Of a DNA stretch of 64,000 bases, positions 1 through 11,037 are shown piece after piece. How positions within the stretch are numbered: position 1 is the stretch's first letter; every line of letters starts with the position of its first letter. Where the stretch lies: the NCBI RefSeq assembly GCF_900101685.1, contig NZ_FMZZ01000001.1, forward strand, positions 434,001-498,000. Direction: 5' to 3'. Origin of the DNA: Actinokineospora iranica. GTDB lineage: Bacteria; Actinomycetota; Actinomycetes; Mycobacteriales; Pseudonocardiaceae. The notes beneath the pieces were generated by a model. That model saw nothing but the letters and a program-made list of their open reading frames with translations. It did no database searches and was not told where the DNA came from. The translations under genes and the position numbers were made by a program.

Positions 1-37
1 TTGTCGGGTCCACCCGGCCGATGCGAAGGTGTGGATC

Positions 38-1489
38 ATGACCAGTCAGGTGCACACCTCCGCCGGAACAGTCCGAGGCGCCTGGGAAGACGGGGTAGCC
101 GTGTTCCGCGGTGTGCCCTTCGCCGCGCCACCGGTCGGGCCGCGTCGGTTCGCCGCCCCTTGCCCTCCCGTTCCGTGGGACGGTGTCCGCGAGGTCGCCG
201 AGTTCGGCCCGCCACCACCACAGCCCGGTCGCCCGACCGCGGGTGATGACTGGCTGAACCTCGCCGTCTGGACTCCTTCTCCCGGCCGAACCGGGCTTCC
301 GGTCGTCGTGTGGATCAGCGGCGGCAAATACCTGCACTGCGACACGGCCAATCCGCACTTCGACGGCGCGACCCTGGCCAGGGCGGGCGTGGTCGTGGTC
401 AGTGCCCACTATCGAAGCGGGTTCGAGGGCTTCGCCCGCGTCCACGGCGCACCCGACAACCGCGGGCTGCTCGACCAGGTCGCCGCGCTGCGCTGGGTCC
501 GGGACAACATCACCGCCTTCGGCGGCGACCCCGCGAACGTCACCGTTTTCGGCGAGTCCGCCGGAGCGGGCTCGATAGCCGCCCTGCTGGTGATGCCCGC
601 GGCGACCGGGCTCTTCCGCCGCGCCATCTTGCAGAGCATCCCGGGGACCTATTTCTCTCCCGCTCTCGCCACCGATATCGCTACCGAGATCAGTGCCGAA
701 CTCGGCCGCCCACCACGAATCGGCGACCTCGCCGAAACACCGCCTGATGATCTCGTCCAAGCCGCCTCGACGGTGACCGCCCGACTCCCACGGAGCGCCC
801 GCCGGTGGGGCGCCGTCGCGCACACGCCCACGCCCTTCTCCCCGGTCGTGGACGGCGACATCCTGCCCGTGGCCCCCTGGGCCGGTCTCGGCGATGGCGC
901 GGCCCGCGACGTCGACCTGCTCATCGGCCACACCCGCGACGAGTTCAGCCTGCTCGCCAACCGGCTAGACGACATCGGCGACGCCGAGGTCGACGTACTC
1001 GTCGACGGGCTGACACCGACCCCGGGCGCACGCCGTTATCGGACCGCCTACCCGTCCCTTCCTCCCCGGAAGCTGCGGGAGACGGCTCTGTCGGACTGGC
1101 TGTTCCGGATGCCCACCCTCCACGTCGCCGAGGCAGCGCACGCGGGCGGGGCGCGGGTGTGGTTCTCCGAGCTCCGGTGGGGATTCGGGCCAGCGGGCGC
1201 CTCCCACGCCCTGGACACCCTGCTCGTGTTCGGCACCGCCCACATCGACACCGGACTCACAGAAGCGGGCCCGGCCGCCATGGCTCAGGCCTCGCGGCTG
1301 TCCGCGCTGATGCGGTCCGAACACCTGTCCTTCGCCGCGACGGGAAACCCCGGCTGGGCGCGCTACAGACCGCGCGGACAAGCCACCCGCGTCTACGACA
1401 CCGCTCCCACAGTCACCGGATACCCCGAAAAGCGCTCGCACAAGATCTGGCGCGACCAGCGATTCGGCATCCTGGACTTGGCGAGATGA
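38..1489 (+). CDS. Type B carboxylesterase / esterase
   Basis: This 483-residue protein belongs to the carboxylesterase/lipase family of alpha/beta hydrolases. It should hydrolyse carboxylic esters; the substrate is unknown. The N-terminal family signature VFRGVPFAAPPVGP is present, and the nucleophile elbow GESAGA holds the catalytic serine. The length is typical for the family. No signal peptide is visible, so it is probably cytoplasmic. ATG 38 is preferred over an in-frame GTG at 29 because an AAGG stretch lies about eight bases upstream of it. The methyltransferase gene starts 25 bases downstream on the same strand, so the two are probably co-transcribed. The family call is firm; the physiological role is not known. 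Confidence 0.88.
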   Translation: MTSQVHTSAGTVRGAWEDGVAVFRGVPFAAPPVGPRRFAAPCPPVPWDGVREVAEFGPPPPQPGRPTAGDDWLNLAVWTPSPGRTGLPVVVWISGGKYLHCDTANPHFDGATLARAGVVVVSAHYRSGFEGFARVHGAPDNRGLLDQVAALRWVRDNITAFGGDPANVTVFGESAGAGSIAALLVMPAATGLFRRAILQSIPGTYFSPALATDIATEISAELGRPPRIGDLAETPPDDLVQAASTVTARLPRSARRWGAVAHTPTPFSPVVDGDILPVAPWAGLGDGAARDVDLLIGHTRDEFSLLANRLDDIGDAEVDVLVDGLTPTPGARRYRTAYPSLPPRKLRETALSDWLFRMPTLHVAEAAHAGGARVWFSELRWGFGPAGASHALDTLLVFGTAHIDTGLTEAGPAAMAQASRLSALMRSEHLSFAATGNPGWARYRPRGQATRVYDTAPTVTGYPEKRSHKIWRDQRFGILDLAR

Positions 1490-1514
1490 CACCGGATCAA
1501 CGGGAGGCAGCGAC

Positions 1515-2261
1515 ATGTCCAGCACGCGGTTGTACGACACCATCGGAGCCACTTACACCACGACGCGGCGCACCGAGCCGCGGATCGCCGCGCGAATCTG
1601 GGCCGCTCTCGGCGATGCGCGGACGGTTTTGAATGTGGGGGCAGGCACCGGCTCGTACGAGCCCGCCGATCGCCACGTCCTTGCGGTGGAGCCGTCGGCG
1701 CTCATGCGCTCGCAGCGCCTCCCGGACGCGGCGCCGTGCCTGGTCGGATCTGCCGAGAGCCTGCCGTTCGATGACCAGTCCTTCGACGCGGCGATGGCTA
1801 TTTCCACCATTCATCACTGGCAGGACCCGATCGTGGGCTTGCGCGAGATGCGGCGCGTGGCCCGCAGCGTGGTGGTGTTCACGCACGACACCACTGACAC
1901 CGGATGGCATCGGCGATTCTGGCTTACTCGCGACTATCTGCCCGAAGTCGCGGACCTCCTTGTCCGCAGGCCTTCGCTGACCGAGTTGGCCTGCGCGATC
2001 GGAGCCCGTCTGGAGCCGGTGCCCATCCCCTGGGACTGCGCCGACGGCTTCTTGGAGGCCTACTGGCGCAGGCCCGAGGCGTACTTGGATGAGAACGTCC
2101 GTCGCGGGCTGTCGATCTGGGCCAGAGTCGGGCCGGATATCGAGCAGAGGGTAGTGCGCGGCCTCCGTGCCGACCTTGCCTCAGGACAGTGGGCAGAACG
2201 CAACCGCGACCTCGCCGATCTTGACACCGCGGAGCTTGGCCTTCACCTGCTTATCGCCTGA
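1515..2261 (+). CDS. Class I SAM-dependent methyltransferase (methyltransferase 11-like)
   Basis: A 248-residue Rossmann-fold methyltransferase. The SAM-binding motif I reads VLNVGAGTGSYEP near residue 40, and the motif around SLPFDDQSFD matches the methyltransferase-11 subfamily, followed by the common IHHW segment. The substrate is unknown; a small molecule is more likely than nucleic acid. GGAGG sits seven bases before ATG 1515, which supports this start. The gene follows the esterase with a 25-bp gap, so an operon is likely. It converges on the downstream peptidoglycan endopeptidase gene, and no strong hairpin terminator is obvious between them. Confidence 0.85.
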   Translation: MSSTRLYDTIGATYTTTRRTEPRIAARIWAALGDARTVLNVGAGTGSYEPADRHVLAVEPSALMRSQRLPDAAPCLVGSAESLPFDDQSFDAAMAISTIHHWQDPIVGLREMRRVARSVVVFTHDTTDTGWHRRFWLTRDYLPEVADLLVRRPSLTELACAIGARLEPVPIPWDCADGFLEAYWRRPEAYLDENVRRGLSIWARVGPDIEQRVVRGLRADLASGQWAERNRDLADLDTAELGLHLLIA

Positions 2262-2363
2262 TCCCGGCCAGACCTTGGCGCCGGTTCAGAACGTGGTCGA
2301 TGTCCGGCAGACGGCCAAACAGGCCGACCGCGATGAGATCCGGGCCAAGAGCGGTGGCAGGTC

Positions 2364-3701
2364 TCAGAGCACTCGGGTCACCTGGGGGACGATGCCGCCG
2401 TAGCGGACGGGGGCGATGCGGACGCGGGAGCCGGAGTAGGGGGCCTCGACCATCTGGCCGTTGCCGATGTAGAGGGCGACGTGGTGGATGCGGCCGCCGG
2501 TGGACCAGAACAGCATGTCGCCGGGGGCCATCTGGTTCAGGGGAACGCGGCGGCCCGCGGCGGACTGGTAGCCGCTGTAGTGCGGGAGGCGGACGCCGAC
2601 GCCCGCGAAGGCGTAGATCATCAGGCCGGAGCAGTCGAAGCCGACCTTGGCGAAGTCGCCGAAGGTGTCGGCTATGCCGCCGTCGCGGATGCCTCGGGTG
2701 GGACCGTTGGCGTTGCCGCCGCCCCAGGCGTAGGGGACGCCCAGTTGGGACAGCGCCCGGTTGATCACGACCTGGGCGCGGTTGCCGGGGCGCGAGTTCG
2801 GGGGGCGGGCGCCCGGCGGGGCAGAAGCGGCCCCGGCCGGAGCGGAGTTGGCGGCGCTGTTCTGGGCGGCGAGCAGCGCGTTCTGCTCGTCCTCGCGCTG
2901 CTTGGCGGCGAGCCACTGCTGGTAGCGCTCCCGCTGGTTCTCCAGGCCGCCGACAGCGGCTTGGGCGGCGGCAAGCTGGCGCTCGTAGTCCGCGCGGGTG
3001 CTCTCCAGGGCGTGGGTCTGCTCGACCTGGCCTTGGCGGGCCCGGTGCGCGGCTGCGGTGGCCGCGTCGGCGGCGCGCTTGGCCGCTTCGGCCTCGGCTT
3101 GGCGCTCGGTGGCCTCGGTGAGGGCGGCGCGGGCGCGGGAGTCCTTGTTGGCCTTCTCGGTGCGGGCGCGCTCCATGGCCGCGAGGGCGTCGAGTTCGCT
3201 GCCGCTGACGGCGTTGAGCAGCTGCGCGCGGGCGAGCAGGTCTTCCGGGCTCTTGGCCCCGATATAGGCGGACACGGAGCCGACCGTGGTGCCCTGCTTG
3301 TAGCTGCCCGCGGCGAACTCGTCGAGCTGCCCGCGGACTTCCTCGATGGTCTGGCCCGCGGCGTCGGCTTCGCGGTGGGCGGCGTCGGCATCGGCCTTGG
3401 CCGCGTCGGCGGCGGCGCGGGCGGTCTCGAAGTCCACCAGCGCCTTGTTGGCGTCCTCCATCGCGGCCTCGACCTCGGCCTGCAGCCGCAGCAGCCGGGC
3501 CTCGGCCTCGGCGAGCCTGCTGGTCAGCCTGCCGACCTCGCCCGCCTTGGTCTTGGCGGCCGCGCGGCCCGCGTCCAGTTCGGCGTCGCTGGGGTTGGGC
3601 GGTGGTGGCGGGACGGCCACGACGCCCGGGACGCCGGTGGTCGCCAGCGCGCAGACCAGGGCCAGCGTGGTCGCGAGCCGGGCCCATCCGCGAGCGGTCA
3701 C
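2364..3701 (-). CDS. NlpC/P60 peptidoglycan endopeptidase, RipA-like, secreted
   Basis: A 445-residue secreted cell-wall hydrolase expected to cleave the D-Glu/meso-DAP bond of peptide stems during division or growth. GTG 3701 is chosen because GGAGGT lies seven bases upstream and a clean signal peptide follows (Arg-rich start, then LATTLALVCALATTG). The middle (about residues 45-270) is an Ala/Glu/Arg-rich coiled coil, typical of self-inhibited RipA-type enzymes. The C-terminal NlpC/P60 domain carries FDCSG (catalytic Cys357) and IHHVALYIG (His about 407). It is a single gene with no partner; mycobacterial ripA is usually paired with ripB. The family is certain; the division role is inferred. 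Confidence 0.92.
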   Translation of the reverse strand: MTARGWARLATTLALVCALATTGVPGVVAVPPPPPNPSDAELDAGRAAAKTKAGEVGRLTSRLAEAEARLLRLQAEVEAAMEDANKALVDFETARAAADAAKADADAAHREADAAGQTIEEVRGQLDEFAAGSYKQGTTVGSVSAYIGAKSPEDLLARAQLLNAVSGSELDALAAMERARTEKANKDSRARAALTEATERQAEAEAAKRAADAATAAAHRARQGQVEQTHALESTRADYERQLAAAQAAVGGLENQRERYQQWLAAKQREDEQNALLAAQNSAANSAPAGAASAPPGARPPNSRPGNRAQVVINRALSQLGVPYAWGGGNANGPTRGIRDGGIADTFGDFAKVGFDCSGLMIYAFAGVGVRLPHYSGYQSAAGRRVPLNQMAPGDMLFWSTGGRIHHVALYIGNGQMVEAPYSGSRVRIAPVRYGGIVPQVTRVL

Positions 3702-3891
3702 GACGCCCACCTCCGTGTCGACACAGGAATTCCCACGGTGCGAGCGTGCCACTTAGGACACTCCAATTACCAGTCGTAACAAGGGAAACACCGGCACCAG
3801 TGTCGCGACTCGCCCAACGGCACACTGTGCGTATGCGAGCCGACCCGAAAGTGTCGATAAAGGACGTTTAGCCATCCCGGACGAGGGCGCT

Positions 3892-4404
3892 GTGCTGCCC
3901 TGCGTGAGGGGCTGCGAGCATGGTCCGGTGCCCGCCCGAAGCTCACGACTGCGCGTCGCGGCGCCCGCAGCGGTGGCCGTGCTCGGCGTCGCGCTGACGG
4001 TCGCCGGGATGTTCCTGCCCTGGTTCCGCTCGGGGGCGGTGCTGCGCGACAGCTTCCAGGTCGTCGGTGTGATCAAGACCCTCGGCTTCCTGGAGGGCGA
4101 CGTGCTGGAGCTGCTGCTCTACGCCTGGCTCGGGATCATCCCGGCGATCACGCTCAGTGTCGTCGCGTACGCCCTGGGTTGTTGCCGAATCGCCGCAACG
4201 ATCGGGGTCCTCTCGGCGATAATCACCGGAACCGTTTCCGGTGGTGCGACCGTCGAACGTGGTGACGGAAACAGCCCGCTCGGCATCGCGGGCGCCGGAC
4301 CGATCGTCACGTTGATCGGATCGGCGCTGGTCGTGCTGGGGGCCGTGGGCATCGTCGTAAGCGGGCGCAGGAGCGCAAGCAGGATCGCAGGAGGGGAACC
4401 GTGA
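3892..4404 (+). CDS. Small integral membrane protein, unknown function
   Basis: A 170-residue hydrophobic protein with about four predicted membrane helices: one near VAVLGVALTVAGMFLPWF, one around LLLYAWLGIIPAITL, one around AATIGVLSAIITGTV, and a last one near VTLIGSALVVLGAVGIVV. No catalytic motif is seen. An AGGG stretch precedes GTG 3892; GTG 3928 is an in-frame alternative. Its stop overlaps the GTG start of the next gene by four bases (GTGA), so the two are translationally coupled. This suggests they form one envelope unit. No function can be assigned. Confidence 0.72.
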   Translation: MLPCVRGCEHGPVPARSSRLRVAAPAAVAVLGVALTVAGMFLPWFRSGAVLRDSFQVVGVIKTLGFLEGDVLELLLYAWLGIIPAITLSVVAYALGCCRIAATIGVLSAIITGTVSGGATVERGDGNSPLGIAGAGPIVTLIGSALVVLGAVGIVVSGRRSASRIAGGEP

Positions 4405-5900
4405 CCTATCCACCAGGTTCTGGCGGCCAGTGGCAGCCGAACGACCCGTATCAGCAGCAAGGTGGTCCGGGTAGCGGCCCCTTCCCGGCTCAGCCGCAGC
4501 CGGGCCAGCCCCAGCAGGGCTACCCGCAGACCGGCCCGCAGCCCACCCAGCAGTGGGGACAGCAGGCGCCGGGCCAGCCGGAATACGCCCAGCCGGAATA
4601 TGCCCAGCAGGGCTATGGCCAGCAGCAGTACGGCCAGCAGCAGCAATACGGCGGCCAGGGATACGGCTACCCGATGCCGCCCGAGCAGGCGCCGTCGAAG
4701 AAGCGCAAGGGCCTGATCATCGGCACGGTCGTGGCGGTGCTGGCCGTCGCGGCGGGCGCGGGCGTGACCGTGTGGGCGCTCAACCGCGGCTCCACCCAGG
4801 CGGGCGCGGAGAGCCCGACGGCGGCGGCCACCAGCCTGGTCAACGCCATCGGCCAGGGCGACGTCGCTGGCCTGCTCACCGGGCTGGCCCCGGCGGAGCG
4901 CGACCTGATGACGGTGCTGAACTCCGAGGTCACCAAGGAGTTGCAGAACCTGAACGTCTACAAGTCCGACGTCGACCCGAACAAGATCCAGGGCTTCGAG
5001 CTCAAGGCCGAGAACCTTCAGTTCGACGAGGCGGGCGCGGAGAAGGTCAACGACCACCTGACCATCACCAAACTGGTCGGCGGCAAGGTCACAGTCAGCT
5101 CGGACACGAGCAAGCTCCCGCTGACCGAGGAGTTCGTCGACCTGGCGTTCCCGCGCGGCCTGCCCAGCGAGCGGCAGACCGAGACGGTGGACATCGCCGA
5201 GCAGGTCAAGAAGAACGGCGGCGACCCGATCCGGATCGCGACCGTCAAGGTCGACGACGAGTGGTACCCGAGCCTGTTCTACACGATCGCCGACTACGCC
5301 CTGGCCGAAGAGGACCTGGAGTGGCCGAAGCAGTCGATTCCGGCCAACGGCGCCGACTCTCCCGGCGCTGCCGTCCGCAAGCTCGCCGACGCCGCGCTGG
5401 ACGCCGACCTGACCAAGGTCATCGAGGTGCTGCCGCCGGACGAGATGGCCGTGCTGCACGACGTCGGCCCGGTGCTGGTGGACATGCTCGGCAATGAGCG
5501 GCCCAGCGGCGTGAAGATCACCAAGCTGGAGACCGAGACCCAGGACGTCGAGGGCGCCACCAAGGTCCTGCTCACCGAGGTCGTGGCCGAGGCAGAGGGC
5601 GAGACGGTCCGCGTCACCAAGGACGGCGAGTGCTACGCCGCCGAGTTCCAGGGCGACCGGCAGCAGTTCTGCGCCGACGACCTCGCCAAGGAGATCGGCG
5701 GCTCGCGGATGAAGTCGGACGCGAAGAAGGCGCTGACCAACCTGGTCAAGGGCATGATGACCAACACCGGCGTGGTCACCACCCAGGTCGACGGCAAGTG
5801 GTACGTCAGCCCCATCCGGTCGGTCACCGACGTCGCGGTCACCGCGCTCAAGAGCCTCGACGCGGCCGACGTGAAGGCCCTGGTCAAGATGGCCAAGTAA
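4401..5900 (+). CDS. Single-pass membrane protein with Gln/Pro/Tyr-rich N-terminus
   Basis: A 499-residue protein. The first ~95 residues are cytoplasmic low-complexity sequence rich in Gln, Pro, Gly and Tyr, with [10 protein letters not shown] and [14 protein letters not shown] repeats. A basic KKRK stretch then precedes one transmembrane helix ([22 protein letters not shown]). The remaining ~370 residues are extracytoplasmic and seem to contain two related halves, each built around a segment like [14 protein letters not shown] and a Trp-Tyr-x-Ser/Pro strand. This layout is common in actinobacterial envelope proteins of unknown role. The start overlaps the upstream membrane gene by four bases. 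A strong hairpin terminator follows the stop. Confidence 0.8.
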   Translation: MTYPPGSGGQWQPNDPYQQQGGPGSGPFPAQPQPGQPQQGYPQTGPQPTQQWGQQAPGQPEYAQPEYAQQGYGQQQYGQQQQYGGQGYGYPMPPEQAPSKKRKGLIIGTVVAVLAVAAGAGVTVWALNRGSTQAGAESPTAAATSLVNAIGQGDVAGLLTGLAPAERDLMTVLNSEVTKELQNLNVYKSDVDPNKIQGFELKAENLQFDEAGAEKVNDHLTITKLVGGKVTVSSDTSKLPLTEEFVDLAFPRGLPSERQTETVDIAEQVKKNGGDPIRIATVKVDDEWYPSLFYTIADYALAEEDLEWPKQSIPANGADSPGAAVRKLADAALDADLTKVIEVLPPDEMAVLHDVGPVLVDMLGNERPSGVKITKLETETQDVEGATKVLLTEVVAEAEGETVRVTKDGECYAAEFQGDRQQFCADDLAKEIGGSRMKSDAKKALTNLVKGMMTNTGVVTTQVDGKWYVSPIRSVTDVAVTALKSLDAADVKALVKMAK

Positions 5901-5916
5901 GGCGCACCAGCCCCAC

Positions 5917-5956
5917 GTGTGTCCCGCCCTCCGAGCACCTGGAGGGCGGGACACAC
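5917..5956 (+). terminator. Intrinsic terminator after the 4401-5900 gene
   Basis: Perfect 16-bp inverted repeat, GTGTGTCCCGCCCTCC at 5917-5932 and its complement at 5941-5956, with an 8-base loop. It is followed by a short T run at 5960-5963. It begins 17 bases past the stop codon. Confidence 0.88.
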
Positions 5957-6023
5957 GCGTTTTCAGGGCGCGGGCGGGCGATCCGGTACGGGGTGGATCA
6001 CATTTCCGATGCGGCGTGGCGTC

Positions 6024-6053
6024 TTGTCGGGCTATACAGGACAAGCGTACTGT
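6024..6053 (+). promoter_or_regulatory. Candidate acnA promoter
   Basis: A -35-like TTGTCG (6024-6029) and a -10-like TACTGT (6048-6053, TAnnnT form) are separated by 18 bases, about 100 bases before acnA. The AcnR-type operator (6037-6052) overlaps the spacer and -10, as expected for a repressor-blocked promoter. The assignment is from pattern only. Confidence 0.5.
6037..6052 (+). promoter_or_regulatory. AcnR-type operator upstream of acnA
   Basis: CAGGACAAGCGTACTG matches at every specified position the consensus recalled for the corynebacterial aconitase repressor AcnR, CAGNACnnncGTACTG. It lies 102 bases upstream of the acnA start and overlaps the candidate -10. An AcnR-like TetR gene is present at 13762-14361. 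The match is seen directly; binding is inferred. Confidence 0.7.
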
Positions 6054-6154
6054 TAGACTGTGAGGCCGTTGACGCGCTCCCCAGCGGCGTGCGCGAGACT
6101 CACAGCGAGAACCTGACTTACCCGAACCGACATGCGCCGCCACTGGAGTTGGAC

Positions 6155-8956
<2,802 letters not shown>

Positions 8957-8970
8957 CCCACCATCACCAC

Positions 8971-9016
8971 ACATGAAGCGGGGGCCGTCCGGCACAGGAC
9001 GGCCCCCGCTTCATGT
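8971..9016. terminator. Bidirectional terminator hairpin after acnA
   Basis: Perfect 20-bp inverted repeat: the arm at 8971-8990 pairs with 8997-9016 around the six-base loop GGCACA. It starts 15 bases after the acnA stop and lies between convergent acnA and the egt operon. There is no long T tract, as is usual in high-GC actinobacteria. Confidence 0.88.
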
Positions 9017-9064
9017 GGAACAACGCACCCGACCCCCTGCCAACCCAGCGCGCGCCCGCCCAGT

Positions 9065-9212
9065 GCTCGATGGGGTAAAGTGGCTTCTTCGGGGGTGAAG
9101 GAAGATCCCTGAACTCGCCGTGGTCGTGGGGCCGAAGGCTTCCCACCCGTCTTTCCCGCGACGGGATCTTCCTTCGTAGGGGCCCCGAAGAAACCACTCC
9201 ACCCCATCGAGC
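9065..9212. repeat. 148-bp hairpin repeat element, copy 1
   Basis: Two long imperfect inverted arms, 9065-9109 and 9163-9212, flank a ~53-bp centre. Both ends carry GCTCGATGGGGT on the outward strand. The arms share the outer GCTCGATGGGG, a GTGG(C/T)TTCTTCGGGG block and an inner GAAGGAAGATCCC. The minus-strand arm end shares the 19-mer GGTTGGCTCGATGGGGTGG with 16701-16719, and the plus arm shares TGCTCGATGGGGT with 55233-55245. No coding frame is convincing. It could be a REP/MITE-like element or a structured RNA. Confidence 0.7.
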
Positions 9213-9282
9213 CAACCAACACAGCCAACCCCCACGGGGCCGCCTTCGGAAACCCCGAAGACAGCCCCGCGAACGCAACCGA

Positions 9283-10254
9283 TCAATCAGCCCGGGACAA
9301 GGACAGCGCGAAGCGCCCCGCCTCATCAGTCCACCAGTGTTCGAGCGTGAAGCCTGCGGCGGCAAGTTCCCCGCTCACGCCATCCCGGCGGAACTTGGCG
9401 GAGATCTCAGTGCGCATCTCTTCGCCCTCAGCGAAGGCAACACCAAGCTCCAGAGCCGCGATGGTGGCCGTAAGCGCCTTCTTGGCTCGCAGCCGCATCT
9501 CAATCCACTCGTTCTCAGCGTCCCAGCACGCGACGTGCTCGAAGTCAGCGGGATCGAAGTCAGCGCCAAGCTCCCGGTTGAGAACATGCAGAACATTGCG
9601 GTTGAACTCAGCGGTGACACCAGCGGCGTCGTCGTACGCCTGAACCAGAGTGGTCTCGTCCTTCACGAGATCGGTCCCCAGCAGCAACCACTCCCCCGGT
9701 TTCAGCACCTCCCGGGTAGCAGCGAGAAATTGAGCGCGTTCCTCGGGAAGGAAATTGCCGATAGTGCCACCCAGGAACGCGACCACCCGCGCCGGTTCGC
9801 CGGGAAGCAGACCAAGGTGCTGGGTGAAGTCACCGACCACACCGGTGACCTGAACATCAGCGTATTCCGACGCCAACGCCCCAACAGCCTCGCGCAGAGC
9901 CGTCTCCGACACGTCCAGGGCGACGATCTGGGACAGGCTCCCGTTGTCGCGCAAGGCATCCAGCAGCAGCCGGGTCTTCTCCGACGAGCCGGAGCCCAGT
10001 TCGACCAGGGTGTGCGCGCCGGTCACGGTGGCGATTTCCGGGGCGCGGGCGGCCAGGATCTCGCGTTCGGCGCGGGTCGGGTAGTACTCGGGTAGGCGGG
10101 TGATCTGCTCGAAGAGGTCGCTGCCTCGGGCGTCGTAGAACCACTTGGGCGGCAGTGTCTTCGGGGAGGCGGACAGGCCTGCCCTGGCGTCGGCGGCCAG
10201 GGAGCGGGCCGCGTGGTCCTCGGGCAGGTGCACTTCCACCACGGGGTCGGTCAT
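9283..10254 (-). CDS. egtD: L-histidine N(alpha)-methyltransferase EgtD (internal start of an egtC-egtD frame)
   Basis: EgtD trimethylates histidine to hercynine, the first step of ergothioneine synthesis. The 323-residue module has the family N-terminus (MTDPVVEVHLPEDHAARSL), the PPKWFYDARGSDLF segment and the SAM motif VELGSGSSEKT. ATG 10254 is preceded by AAAAGGA five bases upstream, so independent initiation is plausible. The upstream egtC frame has no stop codon before this ATG and is in the same phase. Translation from 11034 would therefore give a 583-residue EgtC-EgtD fusion (9283-11034). Both a fusion and a free EgtD may be made. Confidence 0.9.
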   Translation of the reverse strand: MTDPVVEVHLPEDHAARSLAADARAGLSASPKTLPPKWFYDARGSDLFEQITRLPEYYPTRAEREILAARAPEIATVTGAHTLVELGSGSSEKTRLLLDALRDNGSLSQIVALDVSETALREAVGALASEYADVQVTGVVGDFTQHLGLLPGEPARVVAFLGGTIGNFLPEERAQFLAATREVLKPGEWLLLGTDLVKDETTLVQAYDDAAGVTAEFNRNVLHVLNRELGADFDPADFEHVACWDAENEWIEMRLRAKKALTATIAALELGVAFAEGEEMRTEISAKFRRDGVSGELAAAGFTLEHWWTDEAGRFALSLSRAD

Positions 10255-11034
10255 CGGTGTCCTTTTCGGAGTGTCGGGGTCCGGCGGCAGGGCGCGCACG
10301 CGCACGTCCGGGGCCGGGTTCAGGGTGGCGGTGACCAGGAGGCGGTCTCCGAGGGAAGTCCACTGTGGATCGTCGTCCCACGGTTCCGAGGCCAGGACGA
10401 CGAAGTCGGCGCCTTCGAGCACGCTCAGCGAGTGCCACCAGGTGACCGCCGCGAGCGTCGTTCCGTCGGTGAGCAGCATGGTGAGCCGGGAGTCGGGGGC
10501 GACCGCGGCGACCGCGCGCACCACGTCGGCCAGCGCGTCCGCCGGAGCGGCGCCCGCGCGGAGCCGGTGGCGCACCAGCGCCCACAGCAGGGCGCTGTCG
10601 GTCGGCGCGTCGAGGGTCATCAAGTCGACAGTGGGCAGTTCGGCGGCCAGGCCCGCCACGCTCTCCGGCCACCCGCGCACCACGCCGTTGTGGCTGAACA
10701 GCCACCGCCCCTCGGTGAACGGCGCGCACGCGGTCTCGGTGACCGGCATCCCCACCGTCGCCGAGCGAACCGCCGCGAGGACGGCGTGGCTCGACGTCGC
10801 CGCCGCGACCGAGGCGAACGACGCGTCCGTCCACAGTGGAACCGCCCGGCGGTAGCGGGCCGGGGGCGAGACGTCGTCGGTGTACCAGCCGACGCCGAAG
10901 CCGTCGGCGTTGACCGCGCCCCCGCCGCGCATGTCGGCGGGGGCCCAACTCTGGCGCAGCAGCGCGTGCGGCCGGTCGAGGATCAGCCCGGCCAGGGGCA
11001 CGGCTGGGCCGAGGTAGCCCAAGTGGCGGCACAT
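9283..11034 (-). CDS. egtC: EgtC, class II glutamine amidotransferase domain read through into EgtD
   Basis: EgtC removes the gamma-glutamyl group from gamma-glutamyl-hercynylcysteine sulfoxide. The first ~260 residues of this 583-residue frame form the Ntn-type amidotransferase: the nucleophile Cys2 is in MCRHLGYLG, followed by NADGFGVGWY and a WLFSHNGVV segment. ATG 11034 starts three bases after the egtB stop. The frame carries on without a stop through PDPDTPKRTPMTDP into EgtD. Standalone EgtC is about 225-260 residues, so the amidotransferase is complete before the junction. A sequencing error that removed a stop cannot be excluded. The domain assignments are firm; the physical fusion is what the sequence shows. 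Confidence 0.9.
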   Translation of the reverse strand: MCRHLGYLGPAVPLAGLILDRPHALLRQSWAPADMRGGGAVNADGFGVGWYTDDVSPPARYRRAVPLWTDASFASVAAATSSHAVLAAVRSATVGMPVTETACAPFTEGRWLFSHNGVVRGWPESVAGLAAELPTVDLMTLDAPTDSALLWALVRHRLRAGAAPADALADVVRAVAAVAPDSRLTMLLTDGTTLAAVTWWHSLSVLEGADFVVLASEPWDDDPQWTSLGDRLLVTATLNPAPDVRVRALPPDPDTPKRTPMTDPVVEVHLPEDHAARSLAADARAGLSASPKTLPPKWFYDARGSDLFEQITRLPEYYPTRAEREILAARAPEIATVTGAHTLVELGSGSSEKTRLLLDALRDNGSLSQIVALDVSETALREAVGALASEYADVQVTGVVGDFTQHLGLLPGEPARVVAFLGGTIGNFLPEERAQFLAATREVLKPGEWLLLGTDLVKDETTLVQAYDDAAGVTAEFNRNVLHVLNRELGADFDPADFEHVACWDAENEWIEMRLRAKKALTATIAALELGVAFAEGEEMRTEISAKFRRDGVSGELAAAGFTLEHWWTDEAGRFALSLSRAD

Positions 11035-11037
11035 ACC

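Noticed and set aside
3702-3891. Possible c-di-AMP (ydaO) riboswitch before the NlpC/P60 gene
   Set aside because: Such riboswitches often precede actinobacterial wall hydrolases, but none of the conserved ydaO core segments could be found here.
4600-4675. Short repeats rich in CAGCAG/TACGGC, checked as a possible CRISPR or tandem array
   Set aside because: They are irregular in-frame codon repeats encoding the Gln/Tyr/Gly-rich N-terminus of a membrane protein, with no spacer structure.
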